A DNA stretch of 64,000 nucleotides, taken from Anaerolineae bacterium (lineage in GTDB: Bacteria > Chloroflexota > Anaerolineae > Aggregatilineales > Phototrophicaceae). The position numbers were made by a program, and so were the translations under genes. The stretch spans positions 1 to 64,000 of the forward strand of contig JAJDWK010000066.1 of the NCBI GenBank assembly GCA_022825675.1, given 5' to 3'. The notes beneath the pieces are model-generated. The model was not told the origin of the DNA and ran no database searches. It worked only from the letters and a program-made list of their open reading frames with translations. Below are positions 26,568-35,768 of the stretch, piece by piece (positions within the stretch are counted from its first letter, which is position 1; each line of letters starts with the position of its first letter).

Positions 26568-27851
26568 CTAACCTTCGATGAAGCCTTGCGCGGTGGCTTC
26601 GGCCGTGTAGGCGTCGGCAGCGGCGTCCAGCAAATCAGCCGCCGACATTTCGCCGAGCACGATTTGCGGCAGCCAGTTGGCAAAGACCGGGTTCAAGACC
26701 GCGCCAATGGCTGGTACCGATGAACCCTCGACGCCGCCGCTAATCGTATCAAATACCGCCGGCAGATAGCGGGCGTCGGCGTTCGCCGCCACCGCTTGCC
26801 GCGTGATGACGCCGTAATTGGTGCCACGCAGCATCGTCTCTTCGTCCATCGCTTCCAGGATGACTTGGAAGACGAGCTCGGGGTCGTCATCGATATTCGA
26901 TGGGATGCCCAGCCCGGCGCCGGTGCCACCAGTGGCGGCATAGGGCGCGCCTTCAAGCGCTCGTGGGGCGGGGGCGAAGTCGATGCCGCCGACATAATCG
27001 GAGAAGTCGGGGTCGTCCATCGCCGCGGCGCGGCTCGCCCAGGTGAATGCCATCGCCAGCTCGCCAGTGGCGATGCCGATTTGGCTGTCATCGATGCTGT
27101 AGGTCAAGCCTTCTTCGCCCATGCAGGCATCGGCGATTTCGACCAGCTTCTCCAGCGCCATCACGCCCGCCTCGCTGTTGAAGGCCGGCGTATTGTCTTC
27201 ATTGAGTATCGTGCCGCCGAAGCCGAGCAGCATGTCCATAAACTCCAGACGCCAAGCCCAGCCGGCATGCAGTTGCACGGTGAAGGGGATGACGATGCTG
27301 TCTTCGGCGCTCAAAACGCCACAAGCGGCGATGACATCGTCCCAGGTCTCGGGCACGGCGATGCCATGTTTCTCCAGCAAATCAGGGCGATAGAACATGT
27401 GCCGCGTATTCTGCTCCATCGGCAGAGCATAAATGTTGCCGTCCACCGTCATGTCTTGCAAGCCGAGGATGTCGGAAATCTGATATTGCTCTTCGTATTT
27501 GTCAATCAAATCGTTGAGCGGCATCATCCAGCCTTCAACGACATAGGATTCCACATCGCCCTGGGTAACCATGATGATGTCGTAGGGCGAGCTGCCGCCA
27601 GCGCCCAGCGCCAGCTGCAATTGGTCATGCGCCGAGCCCGAATCGAGCAGCTGGGTGTTGACATCAATGCCGTCAACGGCGTTGCAGGCTTCCAACTCGT
27701 CGGCATAAAAATCGATGATGGGATAGGTCCAGCCAATCATGTTGATAGTCGCGGCGGATTCTGGCGCTTCAATCATACAGCCGCCCATATCTTGCGCCGC
27801 GGCTGGCAGCAGCAGGGCAAGCAAGGCAATTACAACAAACAAAGCTCTCAT
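26568..27851 (-). CDS. Sugar ABC importer substrate-binding protein (family 1)
   Basis: A 427-aa secreted protein. The signal peptide is MRALFVVIALLALLLPAAAQ, with cleavage at AQ-D and no lipobox Cys. The family 1 fold is seen in YDIIMVTQGDVESYVVEGWMMPL, GNIYALPMEQNTRHMFYRPDLLEKHG and TWDDVIAACG. The ligand is probably an oligosaccharide or polyol. ATG 27851 follows GGAGGAATCCC. With no lipid anchor, either the protein is retained by another means or the cell has a periplasm-like space. Genes for two permeases follow. Confidence 0.92.
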   Translation of the reverse strand: MRALFVVIALLALLLPAAAQDMGGCMIEAPESAATINMIGWTYPIIDFYADELEACNAVDGIDVNTQLLDSGSAHDQLQLALGAGGSSPYDIIMVTQGDVESYVVEGWMMPLNDLIDKYEEQYQISDILGLQDMTVDGNIYALPMEQNTRHMFYRPDLLEKHGIAVPETWDDVIAACGVLSAEDSIVIPFTVQLHAGWAWRLEFMDMLLGFGGTILNEDNTPAFNSEAGVMALEKLVEIADACMGEEGLTYSIDDSQIGIATGELAMAFTWASRAAAMDDPDFSDYVGGIDFAPAPRALEGAPYAATGGTGAGLGIPSNIDDDPELVFQVILEAMDEETMLRGTNYGVITRQAVAANADARYLPAVFDTISGGVEGSSVPAIGAVLNPVFANWLPQIVLGEMSAADLLDAAADAYTAEATAQGFIEG

Positions 27852-28066
27852 GGGATTCCTCCAAATTGGCAAATATGCTAAAAGTAGCGTTGCCGCGTCA
27901 AACATAGCAACGCCGTTTACATACTATAGCGCGGCGGCGGCGGGATGCCAAATGCGGAGATAAACTTTGCCAAGCAGCGCAATCATCCCAACGGCAGGGG
28001 CGACCCGGTGAGGTGCCCTAGCGTTTGTCTCAGTGGGAGAATTGCCAGTGCAATCCGCCCGCCGCA
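27852..28066. other. Spacer between two importer operons
   Basis: 215 bp between the end of the DppC-like gene and the start of the sugar binding protein (both minus strand). It should hold the promoter of the sugar importer. No strong consensus pair or hairpin was found; CATACTATAG near 27920 is AT-rich on either strand. Confidence 0.3.
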
Positions 28067-28984
28067 TCAGCCGCGCCCGCGCACCTGCGGGTCTAATACA
28101 TCGCGCAGCCAATCGCCCAAAAATACCACGCCCAGCACCGTAATCGTTATCGCCATGCCGGGGAATGCCGTCATCCACCAGGCGCTGTTGATGTATTGCC
28201 GCCCGTCAGAGAGCATCAGCCCCCAGGTTACTGTCGGCGGCTTGACGCCCAAACCGAGGAAGCTCAACGACGATTCCGCCAGGATCGTCACGCCCACTTG
28301 CACCGCCGCCAGCACAATCGCCGAAGAGATGACATTGGGCAGGATGTGCTTGAGCATCACCTGCGGGCGGCGCTGCCCCAGCGCATAGGCGGCGAGCACA
28401 TAATCCAGCTCGCGCGCTTTTAAGACCTCGCCGCGGATGACGCGGGCGTAAGTTACCCAGCCGGTGCCGCCCAGGATGAGCACCAGCGTGCCCAAGCCCG
28501 CGCCGACCACGCCCGAGATGGCGATGACCAGGATGATGAAAGGGATGGCGAGCAAGCCGTCAACGATGCGCATGAGGGCGGCATCAAGCGCGCCGCCGAT
28601 GAAGCCGCTGATGAGCCCATAGAGCACGCCGATAGCGCCCGAAAGCAATACCGACACCACGCCCACCAGCACCGACACCCGGCTGCCGGCGATGATGCGG
28701 CTGAGGATATCGCGCCCCAGTTGGTCGCTGCCCAGGGAGTAATAGCTGCCGGCGGCATCGACATGCCCCGGCGCTTGAAAGCGGGCGCGCAGGTTGCGGG
28801 CGGCAGCATCCTGCGGCGAAATCAAAGGACCAAACAAAGCCAGCAGCACAACCGCGCTGACGATGACGCTGCCAGCCAGCCCCACCGGGCTTTTGACAAG
28901 GGTAGACGCCAGCCGCAGGATTGGGCTGCGGCGCGCGGGCAGCCCGGCGATGGCATCGGCTTGGCTTTTGCTTTTGGCGGGCAT
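28067..28984 (-). CDS. Peptide/nickel-type ABC importer permease, DppC type
   Basis: A 305-aa inner-membrane protein. After a first helix (AGSVIVSAVVLLALFGPLISP) come the DppC-type signatures YSLGSDQLGRDILSRIIAGSR and GLLAIPFIILVIAISG, then the EAA-like loop LKARELDYVLAAYALGQRRPQVMLKHILPNV. It ends DWLRDVLDPQVRGRG. It pairs with the DppB-type gene 8 nt upstream. The DppD and DppF ATPase genes that normally follow are absent. Confidence 0.92.
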   Translation of the reverse strand: MPAKSKSQADAIAGLPARRSPILRLASTLVKSPVGLAGSVIVSAVVLLALFGPLISPQDAAARNLRARFQAPGHVDAAGSYYSLGSDQLGRDILSRIIAGSRVSVLVGVVSVLLSGAIGVLYGLISGFIGGALDAALMRIVDGLLAIPFIILVIAISGVVGAGLGTLVLILGGTGWVTYARVIRGEVLKARELDYVLAAYALGQRRPQVMLKHILPNVISSAIVLAAVQVGVTILAESSLSFLGLGVKPPTVTWGLMLSDGRQYINSAWWMTAFPGMAITITVLGVVFLGDWLRDVLDPQVRGRG

Positions 28985-28992
28985 CGGCAGCT

Positions 28993-29910
28993 CTATTCAA
29001 ACTTTATCCGCGGGTCCAACAAGATATAGAGCACATCAATCGCATAATTTATCAGAATAAAAGTTAAGGCGAACCAGAACAAACCCGCTTGCACCACCGT
29101 ATTATCGCGCACATTTATCGAGTCGATCATCAGCCTGCCCAAGCCGGGCCAAGAAAAGACGCTCTCCACCACCACCGAGCCGCCCAGCAGCCAGCCCAGC
29201 TGCAAGCCAAACACGGTCACGATTGGGATGAGAGCGTTGCGCAGCGCGTGGCGCAGCACCACGATGTTCTGCTTTAAGCCTTTGCTGTGGGCGGTGCGCA
29301 CATAATCCTGGCTGAGCACCTCGAGCATGGCGGAGCGCGTCATGCGGGAGAGGCGAGCCGCCATGCCAACGCCCAAAGTCGCCGCCGGCATGATGATGGC
29401 TTTTGGCTCCAGCGCGCCAAAGGCGGGCAGCATGCGCAAATGCACCGAAAATATGATGATGAGCATCAGCCCCAGCCAGAAGCTGGGCATGGCGGTGCCC
29501 AGCGAAGACAGCAAGGTAATCACCAAATCGATGAGGCTGTTGCGCTTTAATGCCGACAGCACGCCGAGCGGGATGGCGATAGTAACGCCGATGGCGGCGG
29601 CGGCGGCGGCAAGCATCCAGGTGTAGCCCAGGCGCTCGATGATAAGCTCCATCGCCGGGCGCTTGGCGAGGTAGGAAGTGCCAAAATCGCCCGTGATGGC
29701 TCGGGTGATGAAGGTTACATACTGCTCCGCCAGCGGGCGGTCAAAGCCCCAGAAGCGGCGCATCTCTTCGATTTGCTCTTGGCTGAAGAAATCTGGCGCC
29801 AGCACCAGGATGGGGTCGCCGCTCAGGCGCACGATGAGGAATACCGCCAGCGAGACGATAAACATCGTAACCACCAATTGCGCCAGCCGGCTGATGAAGA
29901 AGCCGCGCAA
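28993..29910 (-). CDS. Peptide/nickel-type ABC importer permease, DppB type
   Basis: A 305-aa inner-membrane protein: SRLAQLVVTMFIVSLAVFLIVRLSGDP is the typical DppB opening, followed by the substrate-facing stretch with FWGFDRPLAEQYVTFITRAITGDFGTS. The EAA loop is LEVLSQDYVRTAHSKGLKQNIVVLRHALRN. It ends YILLDPRIKFE, the usual DppB ending. The start is TTG at 29910, behind GGGGGTATT; I see no in-frame ATG upstream. It is separated from the binding-protein gene by two hairpins. Confidence 0.9.
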   Translation of the reverse strand: MRGFFISRLAQLVVTMFIVSLAVFLIVRLSGDPILVLAPDFFSQEQIEEMRRFWGFDRPLAEQYVTFITRAITGDFGTSYLAKRPAMELIIERLGYTWMLAAAAAAIGVTIAIPLGVLSALKRNSLIDLVITLLSSLGTAMPSFWLGLMLIIIFSVHLRMLPAFGALEPKAIIMPAATLGVGMAARLSRMTRSAMLEVLSQDYVRTAHSKGLKQNIVVLRHALRNALIPIVTVFGLQLGWLLGGSVVVESVFSWPGLGRLMIDSINVRDNTVVQAGLFWFALTFILINYAIDVLYILLDPRIKFE

Positions 29911-29938
29911 AATACCCCCGATTTAGAGAGTGTTGCCG

Positions 29939-30010
29939 GGGCGGCTGTGTAAGCCGCCCGCTAAACATTGTGGCGTAAGTGAATGGGCAACTCCTCGAGT
30001 CGCCCATTCA
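29939..30010 (-). terminator. Two hairpins between OppA-like and DppB-like genes
   Basis: GGGCGGCT/AGCCGCCC (29939-29946, 29952-29959) and TGAATGGGC/GCCCATTCA (29980-29988, 30002-30010) lie in the 118-bp gap. They resemble the stem-loop in the sugar operon by position but not by sequence, and probably shape binding-protein to permease ratios. Confidence 0.5.
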
Positions 30011-30028
30011 TATGCTCAGCGAGGCGGG

Positions 30029-31615
30029 CTACATATCCGCCAGTTTGAGCCCGCGGAAGGTCATCCAGCCGTCTTTACGCGGCGTGAAATCGAACTCCCC
30101 GGTATTCAGCGCCATGACATTGGTAACTTCATAAAGCGTGATGGTCTGCGCGGTATCGATGTAATGCTGCCACCACTGTTCCCAGAGCGAGAGGCGCTCG
30201 TCCATGTCGATGGTAACCTGGATGGCATCGGCGACCGCGTCCCACTCTTCGTTGCAGATGCTGTAATTGACCGACGACCAATCGCAGCCATAAAACAGCG
30301 GCAGCAGCGCGGGACCGCAGCCCAGCGCGATGTGCATCAGGTCGCGGTTGTTGCCAGCGCGCGAGACTTCTACCGAGAAGGCGGAAGAATCGCGCACGGT
30401 GAGGTCAACGGTGAAGCCGACATCTTCCAGCATGGCGGCGGCAACTTCGCTGACTTCTTTGGCGCTGCCCCCGCGGGAAACGGCGTCAGTATCGAAATAC
30501 AAAGTGGGACCTTCGCCCTCGGCATAACCGGCAGCGGCGAGATATTCCCGCGCCATATCCGGGTTGTACCAGTCGGCGACCACATCAGCATCGGCGTATT
30601 TATCGGCAAAGCCCTCGGGATAATAGGAGCAGACGCGCGCCAGACGGCCTTGGGCGGCGCCATGCACCTCCGCCAGCAGGTGGCGGTCGAGCGCGTGCGT
30701 AATCGCCATGCGCACATTATGGTCGAGCGTGGCGGGCTGATAGTCGGGGAAGGTCTCGGGGAAAGCGCCGCTTTCGGTATCGACGCGGGCATAGAGATGG
30801 TGCATCAAGTTCGCCGATTCGCTGAGCAGGCTGATGCCATCAGCGCCTTCCAGCGTGGCGCGGTCGGGCACGGGCACGCCAGTCATCATATCCACTTGCC
30901 CGGCGAGCAAGGCGGCAACCTGCGCCGACGGCTCGGGGATGACTTGATAAATGACGCGGTCAACTTCGGGACGCCCGCTGTGATAGTCGTCCCAAGCTTC
31001 GAAGACATAGCGGTCATTCTCGCTGATTTCGGCGAGCGTATAGGGACCAGAGCCAACAGGCGCGCGGTTGAAGCCTTCTTGTCCCACTTCTTCGAAATAT
31101 GCCGGCGGCAGCAGCTCGCAGCCGTTGTAGCTGACATCGTATTCAAAGTAGGCATGCGGCTCGTTGGTGTGGATATCAACGGTGAGCTCATCAACAACCA
31201 CCACTTCTTTCACGAATGCCCATTGCTGATAGAGCGGGATATCGCCAATCGGGTGGCGGACGCGGTCGATATTCCATTTGACGGCGGCGGCATCCACCGG
31301 CTCGCCATTGTGGAAGGTTGCGCCTTCCCGCAGGTGGAAGCGCCAAGTGGTGTCATTGACGGCTTCCCAGCTTTGCGCCGCTTCCGGCACATAGCCATCG
31401 CCATCAGCCGCGCGCCAGATGAGGCAGTCATAATAGAGCTTGAGCATCCAGTGGGTGGAGCCGTACCAATGAGAATGCGCGTCCATTGGGCGGATGGGAC
31501 CGCCATGGGCGAAGACGAACTCGGACATGCCATCCTGGGCGGCCGCCGGCACAATCGCCAGCGCCCCCAGCAGCAGCACCAAGCTCGCGATAATCAGAAT
31601 TCTTGCGGTTTTCAT
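30029..31615 (-). CDS. Peptide-type ABC importer substrate-binding protein (family 5, OppA/DppA-like)
   Basis: A 528-aa secreted protein. The signal peptide is MKTARILIIASLVLLLGALAIVPAAA, cleaved at AQ-D. The family 5 fold is evident in AAQSWEAVNDTTWRFHLREGATFHNGEPVDA, FNRAPVGSGPYTLAEIS, YQVIPEPSAQVAALLAGQVDMM and VRMAITHALDRHLLA. The ligand could be an oligopeptide, opine or other large amide. It is the first gene of the importer, and the MLE-type gene lies 110 bp upstream on the same strand. GGAGAG precedes the ATG. Confidence 0.92.
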   Translation of the reverse strand: MKTARILIIASLVLLLGALAIVPAAAQDGMSEFVFAHGGPIRPMDAHSHWYGSTHWMLKLYYDCLIWRAADGDGYVPEAAQSWEAVNDTTWRFHLREGATFHNGEPVDAAAVKWNIDRVRHPIGDIPLYQQWAFVKEVVVVDELTVDIHTNEPHAYFEYDVSYNGCELLPPAYFEEVGQEGFNRAPVGSGPYTLAEISENDRYVFEAWDDYHSGRPEVDRVIYQVIPEPSAQVAALLAGQVDMMTGVPVPDRATLEGADGISLLSESANLMHHLYARVDTESGAFPETFPDYQPATLDHNVRMAITHALDRHLLAEVHGAAQGRLARVCSYYPEGFADKYADADVVADWYNPDMAREYLAAAGYAEGEGPTLYFDTDAVSRGGSAKEVSEVAAAMLEDVGFTVDLTVRDSSAFSVEVSRAGNNRDLMHIALGCGPALLPLFYGCDWSSVNYSICNEEWDAVADAIQVTIDMDERLSLWEQWWQHYIDTAQTITLYEVTNVMALNTGEFDFTPRKDGWMTFRGLKLADM

Positions 31616-31725
31616 TTTTCTCTCCTTAATACTGTCGGTCTGTCGACTTTAACTGACAGGCATAGCGTCGGCATTGGCGATAGTCACCTCCTTCTGCGCG
31701 ATTGCACTATCCGCTTTGACCAAAC

Positions 31726-32817
31726 TCACTCACGAGACGCGTAATATGCCAATTTGTCTTCGTCAATCGCGACACCCAGCCCCGCCCCTGGCAGCGGCTT
31801 GAGCATATCCCCGTCCGGCGCGTAACTTTCGGCGAGGATGGAATCGGTCATGTCTGAGAAGCCGGCGGGCCATTTGGCGATGGGGGTGGCGGCGGCGAAA
31901 TGGGCGGCAGCGGCGGCGATGATATCAAAATAAGGCGCCACGGAAATCTCCAGACCGGCGGCTTCGGCAACCGCCGCCATGCGCGCCGCTGGCAGCAAGC
32001 CGCCATAACGGTGCAGCTTAAAATGCAGCGCATGGGCGGCGCCAGCGCGCGCAATCTCATAAACGCTGCGGGCACCGCCGCCAGTCGCTTCATCGGCTTG
32101 CAGCGGCGTCTCCAGGCGGGCTGCCAAGTGTGCCATCTCGTCCAGGTGCCTCACAGGCTGTTCAAACAGGGCGACGCCGCCCAGCCGCTCCAGCCGCGTT
32201 AATGCCGGCACGGCGTCGCCGAGAGTATACCCCGTATTGCCATCAAGCTGAAAGCGAATTTTAGCGTCCACCAATTGGCGCAGGCGGCGATACCAGGCGA
32301 CATCTTCTTCGGCATTGATGCCGATTTTGCTTTTGTACCAGGTCCAGCCCGCTTCCGCCGAAAGCTGCTCGATGCGCGCCGCCATGCGCTCCGGCGCTTC
32401 CCGCTCGACAAAGCCATGGCAGAGCGCGCCGGGCATACAAGCGCCGCCCAAGAGCTGATACACGGGCACATCCAGCGCCTTGCCTTTGATATCCCACAGC
32501 GCGAAATCGATGGCGGTGCGGGCGTTGAAAGCCGTGCGCTGCGCCGCAAACATACGCTGATGCAGCCGCTCCATGTTAAACGGGTCTTGCCCCAGCAAAG
32601 CCGGCTGCAGCAGATCCTGGATATGATGTTTCACGGTCGCGGCGGTATCGCCGCCCCAAGCGCCTGGCGCCACCGTCTGCCCGATGCCGCTGATGCCCGC
32701 GTCCGTATGCAGCTGGACGACAACAGTATCGGTATTTTCCGATATGCCATACGCGGTGGCGAGCGCGCGCCTGCGCCCGATGCTGACGATTGTGCTGCTG
32801 ACCCCGCTGATTTTCAC
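31726..32817 (-). CDS. Enolase-superfamily enzyme, muconate-lactonizing-enzyme subgroup
   Basis: A 363-aa enzyme. The capping domain (residues 1-125) contains the conserved ARTAIDFALWDIKGKALDVPVYQLLGG. In the barrel, the catalytic KxK is in WYKSKIG, metal ligands lie in QLDGN, LFEQPV and LQADEAT, and the second base is in HFKLHRYGG. These mark the MLE subgroup, which includes N-acylamino acid racemases, dipeptide epimerases and cycloisomerases. The peptide-type importer and deacylase-like neighbours favour an N-acyl or dipeptide epimerase over a lactone enzyme; this is inference. Confidence 0.85.
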   Translation of the reverse strand: MKISGVSSTIVSIGRRRALATAYGISENTDTVVVQLHTDAGISGIGQTVAPGAWGGDTAATVKHHIQDLLQPALLGQDPFNMERLHQRMFAAQRTAFNARTAIDFALWDIKGKALDVPVYQLLGGACMPGALCHGFVEREAPERMAARIEQLSAEAGWTWYKSKIGINAEEDVAWYRRLRQLVDAKIRFQLDGNTGYTLGDAVPALTRLERLGGVALFEQPVRHLDEMAHLAARLETPLQADEATGGGARSVYEIARAGAAHALHFKLHRYGGLLPAARMAAVAEAAGLEISVAPYFDIIAAAAAHFAAATPIAKWPAGFSDMTDSILAESYAPDGDMLKPLPGAGLGVAIDEDKLAYYASRE

Positions 32818-32864
32818 AGCGCCCCCTCACCCCCGCTGCCTGCGGGCGGCATCACCGCGATTGC

Positions 32865-34253
32865 TTAGACCGCGGCGTAGCTCATAAGCGGCTGCGGCAC
32901 CGTCAGTGGCAGCAGCTCGCCGACATCAGCGAGATATTCCAGCCCGGCACAGCTTTCCAACAGCGCTTCGACTTGCTGCGCCGGCAGCATATCGCCGACA
33001 AGATAGCGGAACTTCGCTTCAAATTCTTCGTCGGAGATCATATTCTCCGGCTCGCCTTTGGCATATTCCACGCGGCCGCGGTGTACGGTGCCATCGTCGG
33101 TGGTGATGCGCACCTCACAGCCGTTGGTCAGCGGGTGCCCCGCCTCGATCTTCTCGTCCAAACCAACCTTGACCAAATGGCGCAGGCGGCGCGCCTCCGG
33201 CTCGTCAAAAGCAGCGATATCTTCGCGGAACCAGTTGCCCCGCGTCAAAATTATCGACACCGTGACCGGCAGGCTGAAGCCGGCTTGACCGACGGCTTTC
33301 GGCTCATAATTGACGCGGAAGGCCGGCGTAATCGCTTCGAGGTAGGAATCGACTTCAATCGCGGTGATGGCGCTCAAATCGGGGCGTCCCGCCGCCAGCA
33401 GCGCCTGCGTCGCATCCACGCAGGAATGCACATGGCGGCAGCCAGCATGCGGTTTGAAGCCCGTGCGCGCCAAGGATTCGCCGTCCAATACTTCAAGATA
33501 GGCGGGGTGCCAGCCGGGACCAAAGGCGTGAAAATAGCCATACTCGCCATCCAATGCGCCGGGCGGACCGCGGAAGCCGAAGTCCGCCAGTTTGGCGGCG
33601 TAGATGCCGTTGCGCGCGCCATAACCAGCCAGCAAATCTTTGGTATCGCATGCGCCAGCATCCCAGACATACTGCTCGGTGCCGCATGCCATGTCCATCG
33701 CCAGGGCGATGGCATCGGCAGTTTTTTCTACGGATAAGCCCATGGCTTTGGCGGCGCTGGCGGCGCTGCCCAGGCTGCCCGCCTGGCTCTTGTGGTCCAG
33801 CCCGCGTTCGCGCTGCCAGACATCCACCGCCGAGTTCACCATATCCATGACATCATAGCCGACCGCCAGCGCCGTGATGAGCTGCTCGCCATTGAGCCGC
33901 AGCCGCTCGCCCAGCGCCAGCACCACCGGCACCAGTTGGGAGGCGGTATGCCCGCCGCCGCGATGGGTATCGTCCATGCCCAGGAATTTGCCCATGACGC
34001 CATTCGCCCAGGCAGCGCCCTCCACCGTGCTGCGGCGGCCATCGCCGACGATGGTGGCGTCATCACCCGCTTGCATCTGCGCGGCATAGTCCGCCGCCAG
34101 CCTGCCCAGCTCGGTCTGATAGCCGCCCAGCATGGTGCCGATGTAATCGAGCAGGACCTGGCGCGCCCGCGTTATCGTCAGCGCGCTCAAGTCACTATAA
34201 CGCCGCGCGGCGACATGCTCGGCGACAATGGTGATGGCTGTTTTTTTGCTCAT
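32865..34253 (-). CDS. MmgE/PrpD family protein
   Basis: A 462-aa enzyme related to 2-methylcitrate dehydratase and cis-aconitate decarboxylase. Family segments include ARQVLLDYIGTMLGGYQTELG, AAWANGVMGKFLGMDDTH, VPVVLALGERLRLNGEQLITALAVGYDV, HKSQAGSLGSAASAAKAMGL and KPHAGCRHVHSCVDAT. Many PrpD-family members in catabolic islands handle other hydroxyacids. No methylcitrate synthase or 2-methylisocitrate lyase is nearby, so propionate metabolism is not supported. ATG 34253 has GGAG 8 nt upstream. Confidence 0.88.
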   Translation of the reverse strand: MSKKTAITIVAEHVAARRYSDLSALTITRARQVLLDYIGTMLGGYQTELGRLAADYAAQMQAGDDATIVGDGRRSTVEGAAWANGVMGKFLGMDDTHRGGGHTASQLVPVVLALGERLRLNGEQLITALAVGYDVMDMVNSAVDVWQRERGLDHKSQAGSLGSAASAAKAMGLSVEKTADAIALAMDMACGTEQYVWDAGACDTKDLLAGYGARNGIYAAKLADFGFRGPPGALDGEYGYFHAFGPGWHPAYLEVLDGESLARTGFKPHAGCRHVHSCVDATQALLAAGRPDLSAITAIEVDSYLEAITPAFRVNYEPKAVGQAGFSLPVTVSIILTRGNWFREDIAAFDEPEARRLRHLVKVGLDEKIEAGHPLTNGCEVRITTDDGTVHRGRVEYAKGEPENMISDEEFEAKFRYLVGDMLPAQQVEALLESCAGLEYLADVGELLPLTVPQPLMSYAAV

Positions 34254-34310
34254 ATTCTTGCTCCATTTCCAGCCCGCCGTGAGGCTCAACGCGGGCTTGA
34301 GCGCCGGGGA

Positions 34311-35468
34311 TTATGCCTCCAGCTGCATATAATAGCGGTCGGCATGATGGGGCGAGAGGCGGAAAGCCCCCTCGGCGGTAACCAGGAAATTGTCCGAAAT
34401 CAGGAAGCCGCGGTCATTCTCCAGCACTGTACCGGGGTGATAGGACAGCACCATATTCGCCGCCAGCTCAAAATCGGGCGAGCTCATTGAGTTGGGACCA
34501 TCGCTGCCATCCAGGCCGGTGCTGTGGCAGTCGGGCGTATGCTTGCCGTCTACCGGGAAGCCGCGGTCGCGCAGCGCCTTGTCGTTGGCTTGCGAAATAT
34601 CGCGGAAGGTCGCGCCCGCTTTTGCCACCGCCGCCGATGCCTCCACCGCCGCCAGGTAGCCATCAAGCAGCGCCTGCGTCGCCGCCGGCAGCGGCTCAAA
34701 GGAAAAGACAGTTGTCATCTCCAGCCAATAGCCGTAAGGGGATTCGTAAACGATTTCAAAATTGATGATATCGTCCCGTCCCATGCGCAGGTCTTTGGGT
34801 GTTGGCACCGTGTAGGGCGTGCCATCCAGCGAGAGTTTCGTCCGCCCCCAGAATGCGCCGAAAGACTTGATATAGCCCTCGACGGCGGCGCAAACATCCC
34901 AATAGCGCGCGCCAACGCTGGCGACATCTTTGAAAATGTCCATGGCGGAATCGAGAATGGCGCCATTTTGCTGTATCGCTTCCAGCTCGAACGGGGACTT
35001 TATCTGGCGGATGGCGTTGAAGGCGTCGGTCACTTCAACCAGCTCATAACCTTCAAGCTCCTTGACAAATGCCTGATAAGTGCCCAAGCCCATCAGCTTC
35101 GCCATGTTGACCATGCCGATGCGCTTGCTGCCGGTGGCATAGGCTTTGGCGCTTTCGGCAGTGGCGGCGACAATATCTTCATAAGGCGAGAGCACGCGCT
35201 CGGGCAGGGTGGTGGTCTCGTTGCGGCTCCAGACCGCTTGGTACGAGCTCCAGACTTGCAGCCAGGGGTAGGGGTCATCCGCGCCCAGGATGGCATAGGC
35301 GACGCCGCCCCAAAGGTGGGCATGGGTGATGTAGCGGATAGCGCCCATGCCGCCGGGCATCGCCTGCCCGGTGATGATGAGGGCGTCGAGGTCCTGCGCT
35401 TTCATCATCGCTTGCAAGCGCTTGACCCGCCGCGCCGTGTCCCGCTTTAGTGCCTCGTGCGTAAGCAT
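34311..35468 (-). CDS. M24-family (creatinase/aminopeptidase P fold) protein with altered metal ligands
   Basis: A 385-aa two-domain protein. The N-terminal half (RLQAMMKAQDLDALIITGQ) and the C-terminal pita-bread fold are recognisable. The five metal-ligand positions of aminopeptidases (D, D, H, E, E) read E in INFEIV, E in WLEMTT, H in CHSTGLD, H in LSYHPG and a non-Glu in LISDNF. This matches metal-independent M24 enzymes such as creatinase or a similar C-N hydrolase more than a peptidase. It lies 57 bp upstream of the MmgE/PrpD gene on the same strand. Confidence 0.82.
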   Translation of the reverse strand: MLTHEALKRDTARRVKRLQAMMKAQDLDALIITGQAMPGGMGAIRYITHAHLWGGVAYAILGADDPYPWLQVWSSYQAVWSRNETTTLPERVLSPYEDIVAATAESAKAYATGSKRIGMVNMAKLMGLGTYQAFVKELEGYELVEVTDAFNAIRQIKSPFELEAIQQNGAILDSAMDIFKDVASVGARYWDVCAAVEGYIKSFGAFWGRTKLSLDGTPYTVPTPKDLRMGRDDIINFEIVYESPYGYWLEMTTVFSFEPLPAATQALLDGYLAAVEASAAVAKAGATFRDISQANDKALRDRGFPVDGKHTPDCHSTGLDGSDGPNSMSSPDFELAANMVLSYHPGTVLENDRGFLISDNFLVTAEGAFRLSPHHADRYYMQLEA

Positions 35469-35601
35469 TCACTTCCTCCTCATAATTTCTAATCGTAGGC
35501 TTGGGTAAACTTACATGCGCTTTAACTTGCTCAACAATCTCTGTATGTGCAAGTAAGTAATGCGACAATCGAATGGTTGCTGAGCGGTCAGCACACATCC
35601 C

Positions 35602-35725
35602 TTACCACCGAGAGCACAGAGTGAAATTGAGGACATCAAGTATAAGGATAAATAGGCTTTCTCATGTTTTTCTCGGTGTACCTCGGTGTACTCGGTGGTA
35701 AAAATCCTTGTCGTATCTTCGCTAG
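35602..35725. repeat. Dispersed intergenic repeat, copy E
   Basis: TTACCACCGAGAGCACAGAG and CTCGGTGTACCTCGGTGTACTCGGTGGTAA match copies D and F. The right part, CCTTGTCGTATCTTCGC, is shared with D in reverse complement. It occupies most of the 300 bp gap between the M24 and MFS genes and probably separates two operons. Confidence 0.7.
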
Positions 35726-35768
35726 AAGTCCTCTAGTTATTTGCGTTTACTTCTGTACTAAAGCTGCA

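Noticed and set aside
24607..30028. Genuine operon continuity between the peptide and sugar importers
   Set aside because: A 215-bp gap and separate binding-protein starts favour two operons; I did not merge them.
29930..31744. 604-codon plus-strand frame antisense to the OppA-like gene
   Set aside because: It opposes a gene with a complete signal peptide and family motifs; its own sequence is repetitive and unlike any protein I know.
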